The notes beneath the pieces are model-generated. The model ran no database searches. It was not told where the DNA came from and was given only the letters and a program-made list of their open reading frames with translations. A DNA stretch of 64,000 nt from Ignavibacteriota bacterium (GTDB taxonomy: Bacteria; Bacteroidota; Ignavibacteria; UBA10030; SZUA-254): contig JACREZ010000034.1 of the NCBI GenBank assembly GCA_016212665.1, forward strand, positions 62,001-126,000, in the 5' to 3' direction. Position numbers and translations under genes: made by a program. Each line of letters starts with the position of its first letter. Positions within the stretch are counted from its first letter, which is position 1. This document shows, piece after piece, positions 42,570 through 50,400 of this stretch.

Positions 42570-45254
42570 TTATTTTCCATCTATACAATTCCTGATAGTT
42601 TTCAGCAATTCATCGGGCGAATACGGTTTTTGTACAAAATGCTTAGCGCCATCCGTTGCCAAACCGGATTTCACATTCGGGTCAATAAATCCGCTTGCTA
42701 GGATAACCGGCACAACCGGATTCATGCTTTTTATTTTTCGAAATACTTCATCCCCGCTTGTCCGGGGAAGTCCCATATCGGTCACGACTGCAGAAATCCT
42801 GCTCTGGTATTCTCTGTACAATTGAATTCCTTCTTCCCCGTTTTGTGCGGTAATAATATGGTATCCTTTCATTTCAAGGAGTACTTTCAGCATCTCCCTG
42901 AGCATTTCTTCGTCTTCGACAATAAGGAGTGTTTCCGTACCACCGGAAATTTCTTTTGCGACAACTTCACTCCTATTTATTTTTTCAGTGTTTTCCGGAA
43001 CGGGGAGATAAAGAATAAATGTCGTCCCCATTCCAACAGAAGAAGTGACATCAACAAAGCCGTGATGGTCTTCGATGATTCCAAAGACTACGGAGAGACC
43101 TAACCCTGTTCCCTTTCCCAATTCCTTTGTCGTGAAGAACGGCTCGAAAATCCTTTTCATCGTTCCTTCCTCTATTCCCATTCCCGTATCGCTTACCCGG
43201 ATTTCAATATACTCGTGGATATTTGCACGGCGTGGAAATTTTAATGGAAGAAAATTGGCTTCAATAACCGTTGTTGCAAGCGTGAGTGTTCCTCCGTTCG
43301 GCATAGCATCCCGTGCATTGACACAGAGATTCAGCAAGACCTGATGTATCTGTGACGAATCAGCGACAATAACCGGTAAATGGTTCTCCTGTTGGATTGA
43401 AAGGAGAATTGTTTTCGGAAATGTTTCCCCGATGAGTTTTGCTATCTCGCTCACAACGGAATTTACACACATTGCCTGACGGGTCGTTTCGGTTTTTCGG
43501 GCAAACGTCAGGAGTTGTTTTACCAGCGAGGCACCTCGTTGCGATGCTTTTGTTATTGAAGCAATGCTCTCAAAGCATTTTTCTTTGTCGTCATAATACT
43601 TGTTGAATAGAGACGCATGCCCGATGATGATTGTGAGGATATTATTAAAATCATGTGCGATGCCACTGGCAAGCGTTCCCAAACTTTCTAATTTTTGTGC
43701 CTGAAGAAGTTGCTGTTCCAGGGACTTCCTTTTTTCTTCTGCTTTTTTCCGCTCTGTTATATCAACTGCAATTCCTACAAGACCAAGAATATTCCCGTTT
43801 TCGTCATGTATTTTTGATGTGGTGAGTGAAATGGGAAATATGTTCCCGTCTTTTGTTTGATTAAGAAGTTCACCAGACCAACCACCTTGCAAAGTTTTAC
43901 TGTAAATTTCTTCCAACACTTCATTCCCGACTTCAGGCGCTGCTAACATCCTGATGTGCTGTCCGAGAACGTCTTCGTAGGTATACCCATATTTTTCCAC
44001 AAATGCCTTGTTGACAAAAATGAATCTGTTCTCAAGATCTGTTATAGTTGTGATTTCAGAAATGCTTTCAAGCGTCCGTGCGGCAAGGAGTAATTTTTCT
44101 TTTATCTTTAATCGTTCCGTAATATCAAAAATAACGGCAAGAAACACCTGCTTTGAAGATTGCTCAACGAGTTGTAGATGGACTTCAACCGGATACGTAC
44201 TTCCGTTGTTCCTCTGATGAACGGTTTGAAAAATTACCTGTTTTTGCTGATGGTTAAATAACGGCAGAAGCAATTCCCGAAATTTTGCTTCGGTGAATTC
44301 AGGTTTCAAATCGAGCGGAGTACAATTATCTAAGTGCTCAGCTGAATATCCAAGATTTCTCCGTGCCGCCTCGTTGACATATTGAAACTTCCACGTCTCA
44401 GCATCAAACACATAGATTTCGTTCAGACTTTCTTCTAAAATGGTCTGAAGTTTCAACCGCTCTTCTTCTATTTTCCGTTGATGAGTGACATCAGAAAGAA
44501 AATAGGTGATGTTTTTTGGAACTCCCTCTTCAAATCTGCATTTGATACTCCCTTCTAACTCTAATTTCTTTCCATCCTTCGTGATAAATGAAGTTTCAAG
44601 ACGGTCTATTTCTTCGCCGGCAAGTGCCCGGCGGAATATTGTATCGTAATGCTGTTCATTTTCGGGATGAATAATCTGTCTATACACAAGGTTCTCAATT
44701 TCATCTTCAGAGTATCCAAGAGCTTCCCGCCAAGCGCGGTTCACAAAGAGGAAACGTCCGTCCGGTGTAAGTACATGGATCAACTCGTTCGTAGTTTCAA
44801 ACAATTCCCGGTCGCGTTCCTCGCTTCGTTGTAACGATTCTTCAATCAGTTTTTGTTCGGTAATGTTCTTTGCCGTTGAAACGAAATGCGTAATTTCTCC
44901 TTTTTCATTCTTCAACGGAGTAATGGTTTTATCTTCATAGATAATATTTCCATCTTTCCTCTTGTTGATGAGAACTCCTCTAAATACATTCCCGGAAAGT
45001 ATCGTATTCCAAAGGCGCTTATAATATTTATTTTCATGTTTTTCGGATTTAAGGAAACGTGGTATTTTTCCAACTGCCTCTTCACGCGTATATCCGGTTT
45101 CTTTCTCGAAGGCGGCATTGACATACTGAATAATTCCGTCCCTGTCGGTAATGATAACGCAATCTGCTGTTTGCTCCAATGCGATGGAAAGAATTTTCAG
45201 TTGTATTTCAGTGTTTTCGTTATTCTTTTCTCCCGATGTTTCTGATTGATGCAT
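42570..45254 (-). CDS. Hybrid PAS-histidine kinase with receiver domain
   Basis: This 894-residue cytoplasmic sensor has four PAS/PAC domains (about 20-140, 145-265, 270-390, 395-510). A HisKA/HATPase pair follows, with phospho-accepting H534 in GIAHDFNN and an ATP-lid region GLGLSVVFGI. A C-terminal receiver domain has phospho-Asp about D826 in VVTDMGLPRTSG and the closing Lys in VQKPYS. No membrane segment, so it senses an internal or soluble signal. The first PAS is close to the second PAS of the neighbouring sensor. It is third in an operon with the ArsR regulator and the PAS sensor. Confidence 0.9.
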   Translation of the reverse strand: MHQSETSGEKNNENTEIQLKILSIALEQTADCVIITDRDGIIQYVNAAFEKETGYTREEAVGKIPRFLKSEKHENKYYKRLWNTILSGNVFRGVLINKRKDGNIIYEDKTITPLKNEKGEITHFVSTAKNITEQKLIEESLQRSEERDRELFETTNELIHVLTPDGRFLFVNRAWREALGYSEDEIENLVYRQIIHPENEQHYDTIFRRALAGEEIDRLETSFITKDGKKLELEGSIKCRFEEGVPKNITYFLSDVTHQRKIEEERLKLQTILEESLNEIYVFDAETWKFQYVNEAARRNLGYSAEHLDNCTPLDLKPEFTEAKFRELLLPLFNHQQKQVIFQTVHQRNNGSTYPVEVHLQLVEQSSKQVFLAVIFDITERLKIKEKLLLAARTLESISEITTITDLENRFIFVNKAFVEKYGYTYEDVLGQHIRMLAAPEVGNEVLEEIYSKTLQGGWSGELLNQTKDGNIFPISLTTSKIHDENGNILGLVGIAVDITERKKAEEKRKSLEQQLLQAQKLESLGTLASGIAHDFNNILTIIIGHASLFNKYYDDKEKCFESIASITKASQRGASLVKQLLTFARKTETTRQAMCVNSVVSEIAKLIGETFPKTILLSIQQENHLPVIVADSSQIHQVLLNLCVNARDAMPNGGTLTLATTVIEANFLPLKFPRRANIHEYIEIRVSDTGMGIEEGTMKRIFEPFFTTKELGKGTGLGLSVVFGIIEDHHGFVDVTSSVGMGTTFILYLPVPENTEKINRSEVVAKEISGGTETLLIVEDEEMLREMLKVLLEMKGYHIITAQNGEEGIQLYREYQSRISAVVTDMGLPRTSGDEVFRKIKSMNPVVPVILASGFIDPNVKSGLATDGAKHFVQKPYSPDELLKTIRNCIDGK

Positions 45255-45274
45255 CGTTGTTTGTTCCTTCGCTT

Positions 45275-46612
45275 TTAGTTGTCCTTGCCTTTTGAAGTTA
45301 AATTCATTTTTTTTGCAATTTCCGGATATAATTTCTCAATACAACCCGGGCAAATGCCATGACTGAAACTTGCATCCGAATGTTCCATGATGTATCCTTC
45401 TACTTGTTGCCAGAATCCCTTGTCATCGCGGATTTTCTTACACGATGCACAAATCGGAATTAATCCTTTTAAGGTTTTGATATTTGCAAATGCTTCCTGT
45501 AAATCTGCCAGGAGTTTTTCACGTTCCTGTTCGGCGAGTTTTTGTTTTGTAAAATCTTTTGCCGTGGAAACAAAATGAGTGATTACACCTTCTTGATCCT
45601 TAATGGGAGTGATTGTCTTTTCGTCCCAATACAATTCACCATTTTTTTGCTTGTTGATAAATGATGCGCTGAAAACATACCCTGAACGGATCGTACCCCA
45701 GAGTTCTTCATAAAATCTCTGGTCATGCTTTCCGGATTTTAAAATTCTCGGCGTTTTGCCGATTGCTTCCTCAGAAGAATATCCGGTTGTTTTCGTAAAT
45801 GCATGATTAACGTATTGAATAACTCCATTATTATCAGTAATAAACACATTATCGGCAGTTTGCTCTACTGCGCTTGAGAGAGTTTTTAACCGGATTTCTG
45901 TTTGTTTTCGCTCGGTGATATCGCGAATAATGCCGCAGAAGTATATAGTATCATCTTGTTTCCACGCACTCAGGGAAAGTTCCAACGGAAATTCACTGCC
46001 ATCCTTTCTTAGTCCATTGTACTCTTTCGTTTTACCGATCATTTGAGATTTTTCCGTTGCGCGATAACGCGCTAATCCGTTTCTGTGAGCGTCGCGGTAA
46101 CGTTCCGGCAACAAGAGAGTGAGAGATTGTCCTATTATTTCTTCTTCTATGTAGCCGAAAATGGTTTGCGCGCTCCCGTTCCATGAAATAATATTTCCGT
46201 CGCTATCAGAAACTATAATAGCCTCCGTTGCTGATTGTGCCACCGAACGGAATCGTTCTTCACTTTCACGCAATGCCTTGTTTGTAGTGGTTAGTTCCGA
46301 GGTTCGCTCTGCGACCTTGATTTCCAGATTGGTGTTCGCTTTTTCTAATTCCCGATGTGCTTCTTCGTTTTTCCTGAGGAGTCGAACCATGGGACGGAAG
46401 ACAAATATATAGAGTACTGGAAAAATAATAAGCGTCAGGATAAACGCATCAATAATACCTTCTGCCTGCGGTGACAAAGAGTGTAAGTGTTGGAGAAGGT
46501 ACATAATAATTCCTTCGCTGAGGAAGATTGACAACGCAACGACAACCAGCAAAAGGAACGGCGAAAGGATGCTACTTCTTTGCCAACTCAATTTTTTATT
46601 CTTACTTGACAT
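45275..46612 (-). CDS. PAS sensor protein with membrane anchor and C-terminal CxxC module
   Basis: This 445-residue protein has two N-terminal membrane helices (about 18-43 and 55-75), a coiled segment (AHRELEKANTNLEIKVAERTS-like, about 85-110) and two PAS/PAC domains (about 120-240 and 245-370). It has no kinase domain. Its end, IPICASCKKIRDDKGFW then HGICPGCIEKLYPE, has two CxxC pairs, likely a zinc- or redox-active module often found at this position after PAS domains. It overlaps the ArsR gene by 11 bases and precedes the hybrid kinase by 20 bases, so it may act as a signal input partner. Confidence 0.85.
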   Translation of the reverse strand: MSSKNKKLSWQRSSILSPFLLLVVVALSIFLSEGIIMYLLQHLHSLSPQAEGIIDAFILTLIIFPVLYIFVFRPMVRLLRKNEEAHRELEKANTNLEIKVAERTSELTTTNKALRESEERFRSVAQSATEAIIVSDSDGNIISWNGSAQTIFGYIEEEIIGQSLTLLLPERYRDAHRNGLARYRATEKSQMIGKTKEYNGLRKDGSEFPLELSLSAWKQDDTIYFCGIIRDITERKQTEIRLKTLSSAVEQTADNVFITDNNGVIQYVNHAFTKTTGYSSEEAIGKTPRILKSGKHDQRFYEELWGTIRSGYVFSASFINKQKNGELYWDEKTITPIKDQEGVITHFVSTAKDFTKQKLAEQEREKLLADLQEAFANIKTLKGLIPICASCKKIRDDKGFWQQVEGYIMEHSDASFSHGICPGCIEKLYPEIAKKMNLTSKGKDN

Positions 46613-46961
46613 GATGGGTGCGCTCTTTTTTCGCTTCAGTAATGGTGGTATTTTTTTGTTGATAATGTTCGAAGAGCACTTCGCACATGAGGTCGTATGC
46701 AGTCATAACTTTTAGATTGGAAATCCTGTAAAAGATGTTCAATCCGTCACGGTGGGTTTCAAGAATACCCGCCTTCCTCATCACGGCAAGATGCTGTGAT
46801 ACGTTCGACTTCGTAATGTTCATCTTGCTCACGATTTCGCTGACATTTCGCTCCTCCTCTCTCAGGATTGCTAAAATTTCAAGACGCTTGGGATGGGAAA
46901 GTGTTTTACACACTTCGGCATGAAGTTCAAAAAGTATTTTATTGGAAATTGATTTTTTCAT
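46602..46961 (-). CDS. ArsR-family transcriptional regulator
   Basis: This 119-residue winged-helix regulator shows CKTLSHPKRLEILAILREEERNVSEIV and SNVSQHLAVMRKAGIL, the ArsR/SmtB recognition helix. CKTLSH places one Cys near helix 1, but I see no ELCVCDL-type metal site, so the effector may be redox or other. The start at 46961 (KKSISNK) is preferred over an ATG at 47015. It leads a minus-strand operon with a PAS sensor and a hybrid kinase, and faces the divergent bacilliredoxin gene, so it may control both. Confidence 0.88.
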   Translation of the reverse strand: MKKSISNKILFELHAEVCKTLSHPKRLEILAILREEERNVSEIVSKMNITKSNVSQHLAVMRKAGILETHRDGLNIFYRISNLKVMTAYDLMCEVLFEHYQQKNTTITEAKKERTHHVK

Positions 46962-47158
46962 AAAGAACTGGTTACATGATTTAGAATTATTGCAACCAAT
47001 ATAAAACTCAGTCAACGAAATTCAAATACCACGCGAAAGAATTTTCTTGAACATCACATTTCAACCTTGTGTCGTAATTCAAAGTTTTTCAGTTCCCCAG
47101 CGTTTTGTATATTCAACCATCAAAATCAACAGTTCTTTCACGAAACAGGAAATTTACT

Positions 47159-47581
47159 ATGTACGACATTCTTATTGACCAAATCAAACAGGAAGTAACC
47201 AAACACGGAGTTCGGGAACTTCGCACTCCCGAAGAAGTGGACTCGCTTTTACAAAATCAAAAAGGAACAACAATAATTTTTGTTAACTCTGTCTGCGGAT
47301 GTGCAGGCGGCGTTGCACGACCGGCGTTTGTTCAATCCATGCAACACACGGTGAAGCCGGATGTATTTGCTACAGTCTTTGCCAGCGGTGACCGTGAGGC
47401 AACAGCCCGCGCCCGTGAATATTTTACCGGAATGCCTCCGTCTTCTCCATCATTTGCTTTGCTCAAAGATGGAAAACTTGTTCAGATGATTCATCGCTCC
47501 GAAATAGAAATCAGCGATGCACAAAGTGTTACTAAAGTATTGACGGATGCTTTCGAGAAGCATTGTCTTCCCAGAAACTAA
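47159..47581 (+). CDS. Bacilliredoxin, BrxA/BrxB (YphP/YqiW) family
   Basis: This 140-residue thioredoxin-like protein carries the CGC active-site motif in NSVCGCAGG (C46, C48) and PPSSPSFALLKDG, the family signatures. Bacilliredoxins remove bacillithiol from mixed disulfides in Firmicutes; here it may act on another low-molecular-weight thiol, which is known for other bacteria of this group. The ATG at 47159 follows AGGAAA; an in-frame ATG/alternative at 47105 is less likely. It diverges from the ArsR operon. Confidence 0.9.
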   Translation: MYDILIDQIKQEVTKHGVRELRTPEEVDSLLQNQKGTTIIFVNSVCGCAGGVARPAFVQSMQHTVKPDVFATVFASGDREATARAREYFTGMPPSSPSFALLKDGKLVQMIHRSEIEISDAQSVTKVLTDAFEKHCLPRN

Positions 47582-47600
47582 TCGCGAAATATAAAACAAC

Positions 47601-47634
47601 AACGCCTCGCACTTGAACAGCACGAGGCGTTTTT
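47601..47634. terminator. Bidirectional terminator between bacilliredoxin and Spy-like genes
   Basis: AACGCCTCG (47601-47609) pairs with CGAGGCGTT (47623-47631), with T-rich sequence after it on both strands. It lies between two convergent genes. Confidence 0.85.
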
Positions 47635-47670
47635 CGTTCTCCACAAGACGACTCAATTTTTCCCGACCTA

Positions 47671-48189
47671 TCAGTCACAACAGTTGCCGCGGCAACCGTG
47701 TTTCACGTCCAGCCCGTGTTGTCCCTGCCCGTGTCCCCGGTTCATTCGTTTTCCATGCCCGAAACCTTGTCGTTGCCCCATGTGCTTTTTCATCATTACG
47801 CGATGTTCCTTCCAGAGTTCCTGCTGTTCCGGTTGTAAAATTTTATTGACTTTGAACCAGTGCGATATTGCATTCAACTTCATCTCGTTTTGCACTTTGC
47901 TGATGTCGCTGATGACCGATTCAATGTTCCCTTGGTCGGGTTTGTCTTCATCGAATAAATCCCTGAGAGTGAGTCGCATCGTTTGGACTTTTGCCCGAAG
48001 TTCAATATTCTTTTTCTGAAACTCTGAACGGAACTTGTCGAATTGTTCTTCTTGCTCTTCCGTCAGATGTAACCGGTCTATGAATGGTTTGTGTCCCGTT
48101 GGAGGACCGAAATCATCATCGTCCATCCAGCGCGGTTGAGCAAAGACAAACGCCGTAGTGAGAACAAATAAAACTAAAATCTTCTTCAT
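47671..48189 (-). CDS. Spy/CpxP-like periplasmic protein with metal-binding tail
   Basis: This 172-residue protein has a signal peptide ending FVFAQ and a mostly helical middle with two LTxxQ-like motifs (LTEEQEEQF near 42, LQPEQQELW near 118), the Spy/CpxP pattern of periplasmic chaperones and metal-stress sensors. The tail is rich in His, Gly, Met and ends HGCRGNCCD, so it may bind copper or other metals. Promoter is not resolved. It lies convergent to the bacilliredoxin and near the ArsR/PAS operon, hinting at a shared metal/thiol stress theme. Confidence 0.82.
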   Translation of the reverse strand: MKKILVLFVLTTAFVFAQPRWMDDDDFGPPTGHKPFIDRLHLTEEQEEQFDKFRSEFQKKNIELRAKVQTMRLTLRDLFDEDKPDQGNIESVISDISKVQNEMKLNAISHWFKVNKILQPEQQELWKEHRVMMKKHMGQRQGFGHGKRMNRGHGQGQHGLDVKHGCRGNCCD

Positions 48190-48266
48190 ACTATTTTCCT
48201 TTCGTTAATGTGTTGTTTGAAATTTTCACAATGTTAGACCGTTCGTTCGCGAAAGAAGTTTAACAA

Positions 48267-48330
48267 ACAAGGCATTTTTCTATAAGGCAGAAAATCTGTA
48301 AATTGGTGTCGCCTTATAGAAAACAAGGCA
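48267..48330. mobile_element. Small inverted-repeat element with flanking direct repeats
   Basis: Two perfect eight-base direct copies of ACAAGGCA (48267-48274 and 48323-48330) flank a 48-base segment. Its arms, TTTCTATAAGGC (48277-48288) and GCCTTATAGAAA (48311-48322), are perfect 12-base inverted repeats. The layout equals a tiny miniature element with an 8-base target duplication, but it may also be a hairpin in the leader of typA. No transposase is present. Confidence 0.5.
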
Positions 48331-48417
48331 AACCAACAGCAAATGAAAGGCTTTTGCGTCCTGTTTCACTCTCAATGAGGGAACAGGATTTTTCATTCTT
48401 AGAAACATCATCATTTT

Positions 48418-50262
48418 ATGCAGACTCGAAACAATATCAGAAATATTGCAATTATTGCGCACGTTGACCACGGCAAAACGACACTCGTTGACCACATGCT
48501 CAGACAAACAGGAACCTTTCGCGAAAATCAGGAAGTTGTAAAACGCGTCATGGACTCGAACGACCTTGAACGCGAACGGGGCATTACTATTCTTGCAAAA
48601 AACACATCCGTGTTTTACAAACAACCGGGAAAGGAAGTAACGAAAATTAATATCGTTGATACCCCGGGTCACTCGGATTTTGCCGGAGAAGTTGAACGCA
48701 CGCTGAAAATGGTTGATGGTGTCTTGTTGCTTGTTGATGCCGCGGAAGGTCCTCTTCCCGGAACAAAATTCGTATTGAAAAAATCGCTCGAACTCAATCT
48801 TCAACCAATTGTTGTCATCAACAAGATTGATAGAAAAGATGCCCGCGCGCATGTAGTACTTGATGAAGTGTTCGAACTGTTTCTTTCGCTCGGTGCGCAC
48901 GACCACCAGTTAGATTTTCCAACTATTTATTGCATAGCAAAACAAGGAATTGCAAAGAACGAACTTGAAGAAGAAGGAGTGAACCTCGAACCTTTATTTC
49001 AGGCAATCGTTAATAAAATTCCACCGCCTCCGGGAGATGCTTCGCTTCCGTTTCAAATGCTCGTCACGACAATTGATTACAGCGATTATCTCGGACGACT
49101 TGGCATCGGAAGAATTGCGCGCGGCACTATTCGTTTTGGTTCGCCGATGAAAATTATTCATCGCGACGGAGTTGTTGATGACGCGCGTGTGACAAAAATT
49201 TATACCTTCGAAGGATTGAAGCGGATTGAAGCGCAGGAAGCACACGCAGGCGATGTCATCGCTCTTGCAGGAATGGAAGATGTTGACATCGGTGAAACTA
49301 TCGCCGATGCCGCAGACCCGACACCGCTTCCGTTCGTCACCATTGAAGAACCAACACTCTCGATGAATTTCATCGTCAACAATTCTCCGTTTGCCGGAAT
49401 GGAAGGGAAATACGTAACGACGAGAAATCTTGGTGAACGTTTGGCGCGTGAACTCCGCTCTAACGTCAGTTTGCGCGTCGAACTGACAGATTCGCCCGAT
49501 ATGTTCAAAGTAAGCGGGCGCGGTGAACTACATCTCGGCATTCTCATTGAAACGATGCGACGTGAAGGATTTGAGTTTCAGGTTTCCGCGCCGGAAGTAA
49601 TTTACAAACGCATAGACGATGTGCTGAGTGAACCGATTGAACATGTTATTATTGATGTGCCCGACGAACATGCAGGAATCGTTATTCAAAATCTTGGTTC
49701 GCGCAAGGGAATAATGAAAAACATGCTGCAAACACAAGGGAATACGCGATTGGAGTTTCTCGTTCCCGCACGCGGTTTGCTCGGCTTCCGTTCCGAATTT
49801 ATGACAGACACAAAAGGAACAGGAATTCTTCACCACAACTTTCACGGATACGAACCGTTCAAGGGTGAACTCTCCACTCGACACAAAGGCGCTGTCGTTC
49901 AACTTGAGGATGGTTTGGCAACCGGGTATGCGATGTTCAAATTACAGGAACGCATTACGTTTTTTATCGAACCCGGAACAAAAGTATATAAAGGAATGAT
50001 TGTCGGCGAGAACGCGAGGGATGAGGACATTATTGTCAACGTTTGCAAGACCAAGCAATTGACGAACATGCGCGCAAGCGGAGCCGACGAGGCAATCCGT
50101 TTAGAACCGCCGCGCATTCACTCACTCGAACAAGCAATCGAGTGGATTGCTGACGATGAATATATCGAAGTAACACCGCAATCACTTCGTCTTCGAAAAA
50201 AATATCTTGACCATAACGAACGGACAAGGATGTCAAAGAAAAAAGCAGTAACAATAGATTGA
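48418..50262 (+). CDS. typA: GTPase TypA/BipA
   Basis: This 614-residue translational GTPase binds the 70S ribosome and helps stress adaptation and large-subunit assembly. IIAHVDHGKTTLVDHML is the P-loop (G1), RGITILAKN the switch I region, DTPGHSDF the G3 motif and NKIDR the G4 motif. Length and the C-terminal domain (LGFRSEFMTDTKGTG) match BipA. It is monocistronic with its own terminator. Confidence 0.95.
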   Translation: MQTRNNIRNIAIIAHVDHGKTTLVDHMLRQTGTFRENQEVVKRVMDSNDLERERGITILAKNTSVFYKQPGKEVTKINIVDTPGHSDFAGEVERTLKMVDGVLLLVDAAEGPLPGTKFVLKKSLELNLQPIVVINKIDRKDARAHVVLDEVFELFLSLGAHDHQLDFPTIYCIAKQGIAKNELEEEGVNLEPLFQAIVNKIPPPPGDASLPFQMLVTTIDYSDYLGRLGIGRIARGTIRFGSPMKIIHRDGVVDDARVTKIYTFEGLKRIEAQEAHAGDVIALAGMEDVDIGETIADAADPTPLPFVTIEEPTLSMNFIVNNSPFAGMEGKYVTTRNLGERLARELRSNVSLRVELTDSPDMFKVSGRGELHLGILIETMRREGFEFQVSAPEVIYKRIDDVLSEPIEHVIIDVPDEHAGIVIQNLGSRKGIMKNMLQTQGNTRLEFLVPARGLLGFRSEFMTDTKGTGILHHNFHGYEPFKGELSTRHKGAVVQLEDGLATGYAMFKLQERITFFIEPGTKVYKGMIVGENARDEDIIVNVCKTKQLTNMRASGADEAIRLEPPRIHSLEQAIEWIADDEYIEVTPQSLRLRKKYLDHNERTRMSKKKAVTID

Positions 50263-50270
50263 AGTAAAAA

Positions 50271-50304
50271 GAAACCCCGCTTAACAAAACGGGGTTTCTT
50301 TTTT
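50271..50304 (+). terminator. Intrinsic terminator after typA
   Basis: GAAACCCCG (50271-50279) and CGGGGTTTC (50290-50298) form a perfect nine-pair stem with a 10-base loop and a T run. Confidence 0.9.
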
Positions 50305-50400
50305 GTTTGAGACGAGGCACGATCCTATAGATTCGTTTCGCTGAGATTGTATTATTATATTCTGGCAAAATATTTCAACGAAGTGAATCGTAATAACCCA

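Noticed and set aside
47016-47158. Minus-strand promoter for the ArsR operon (TTGACT with a weak -10)
   Set aside because: No -10 box of adequate quality at 16-18 bases; left unassigned.
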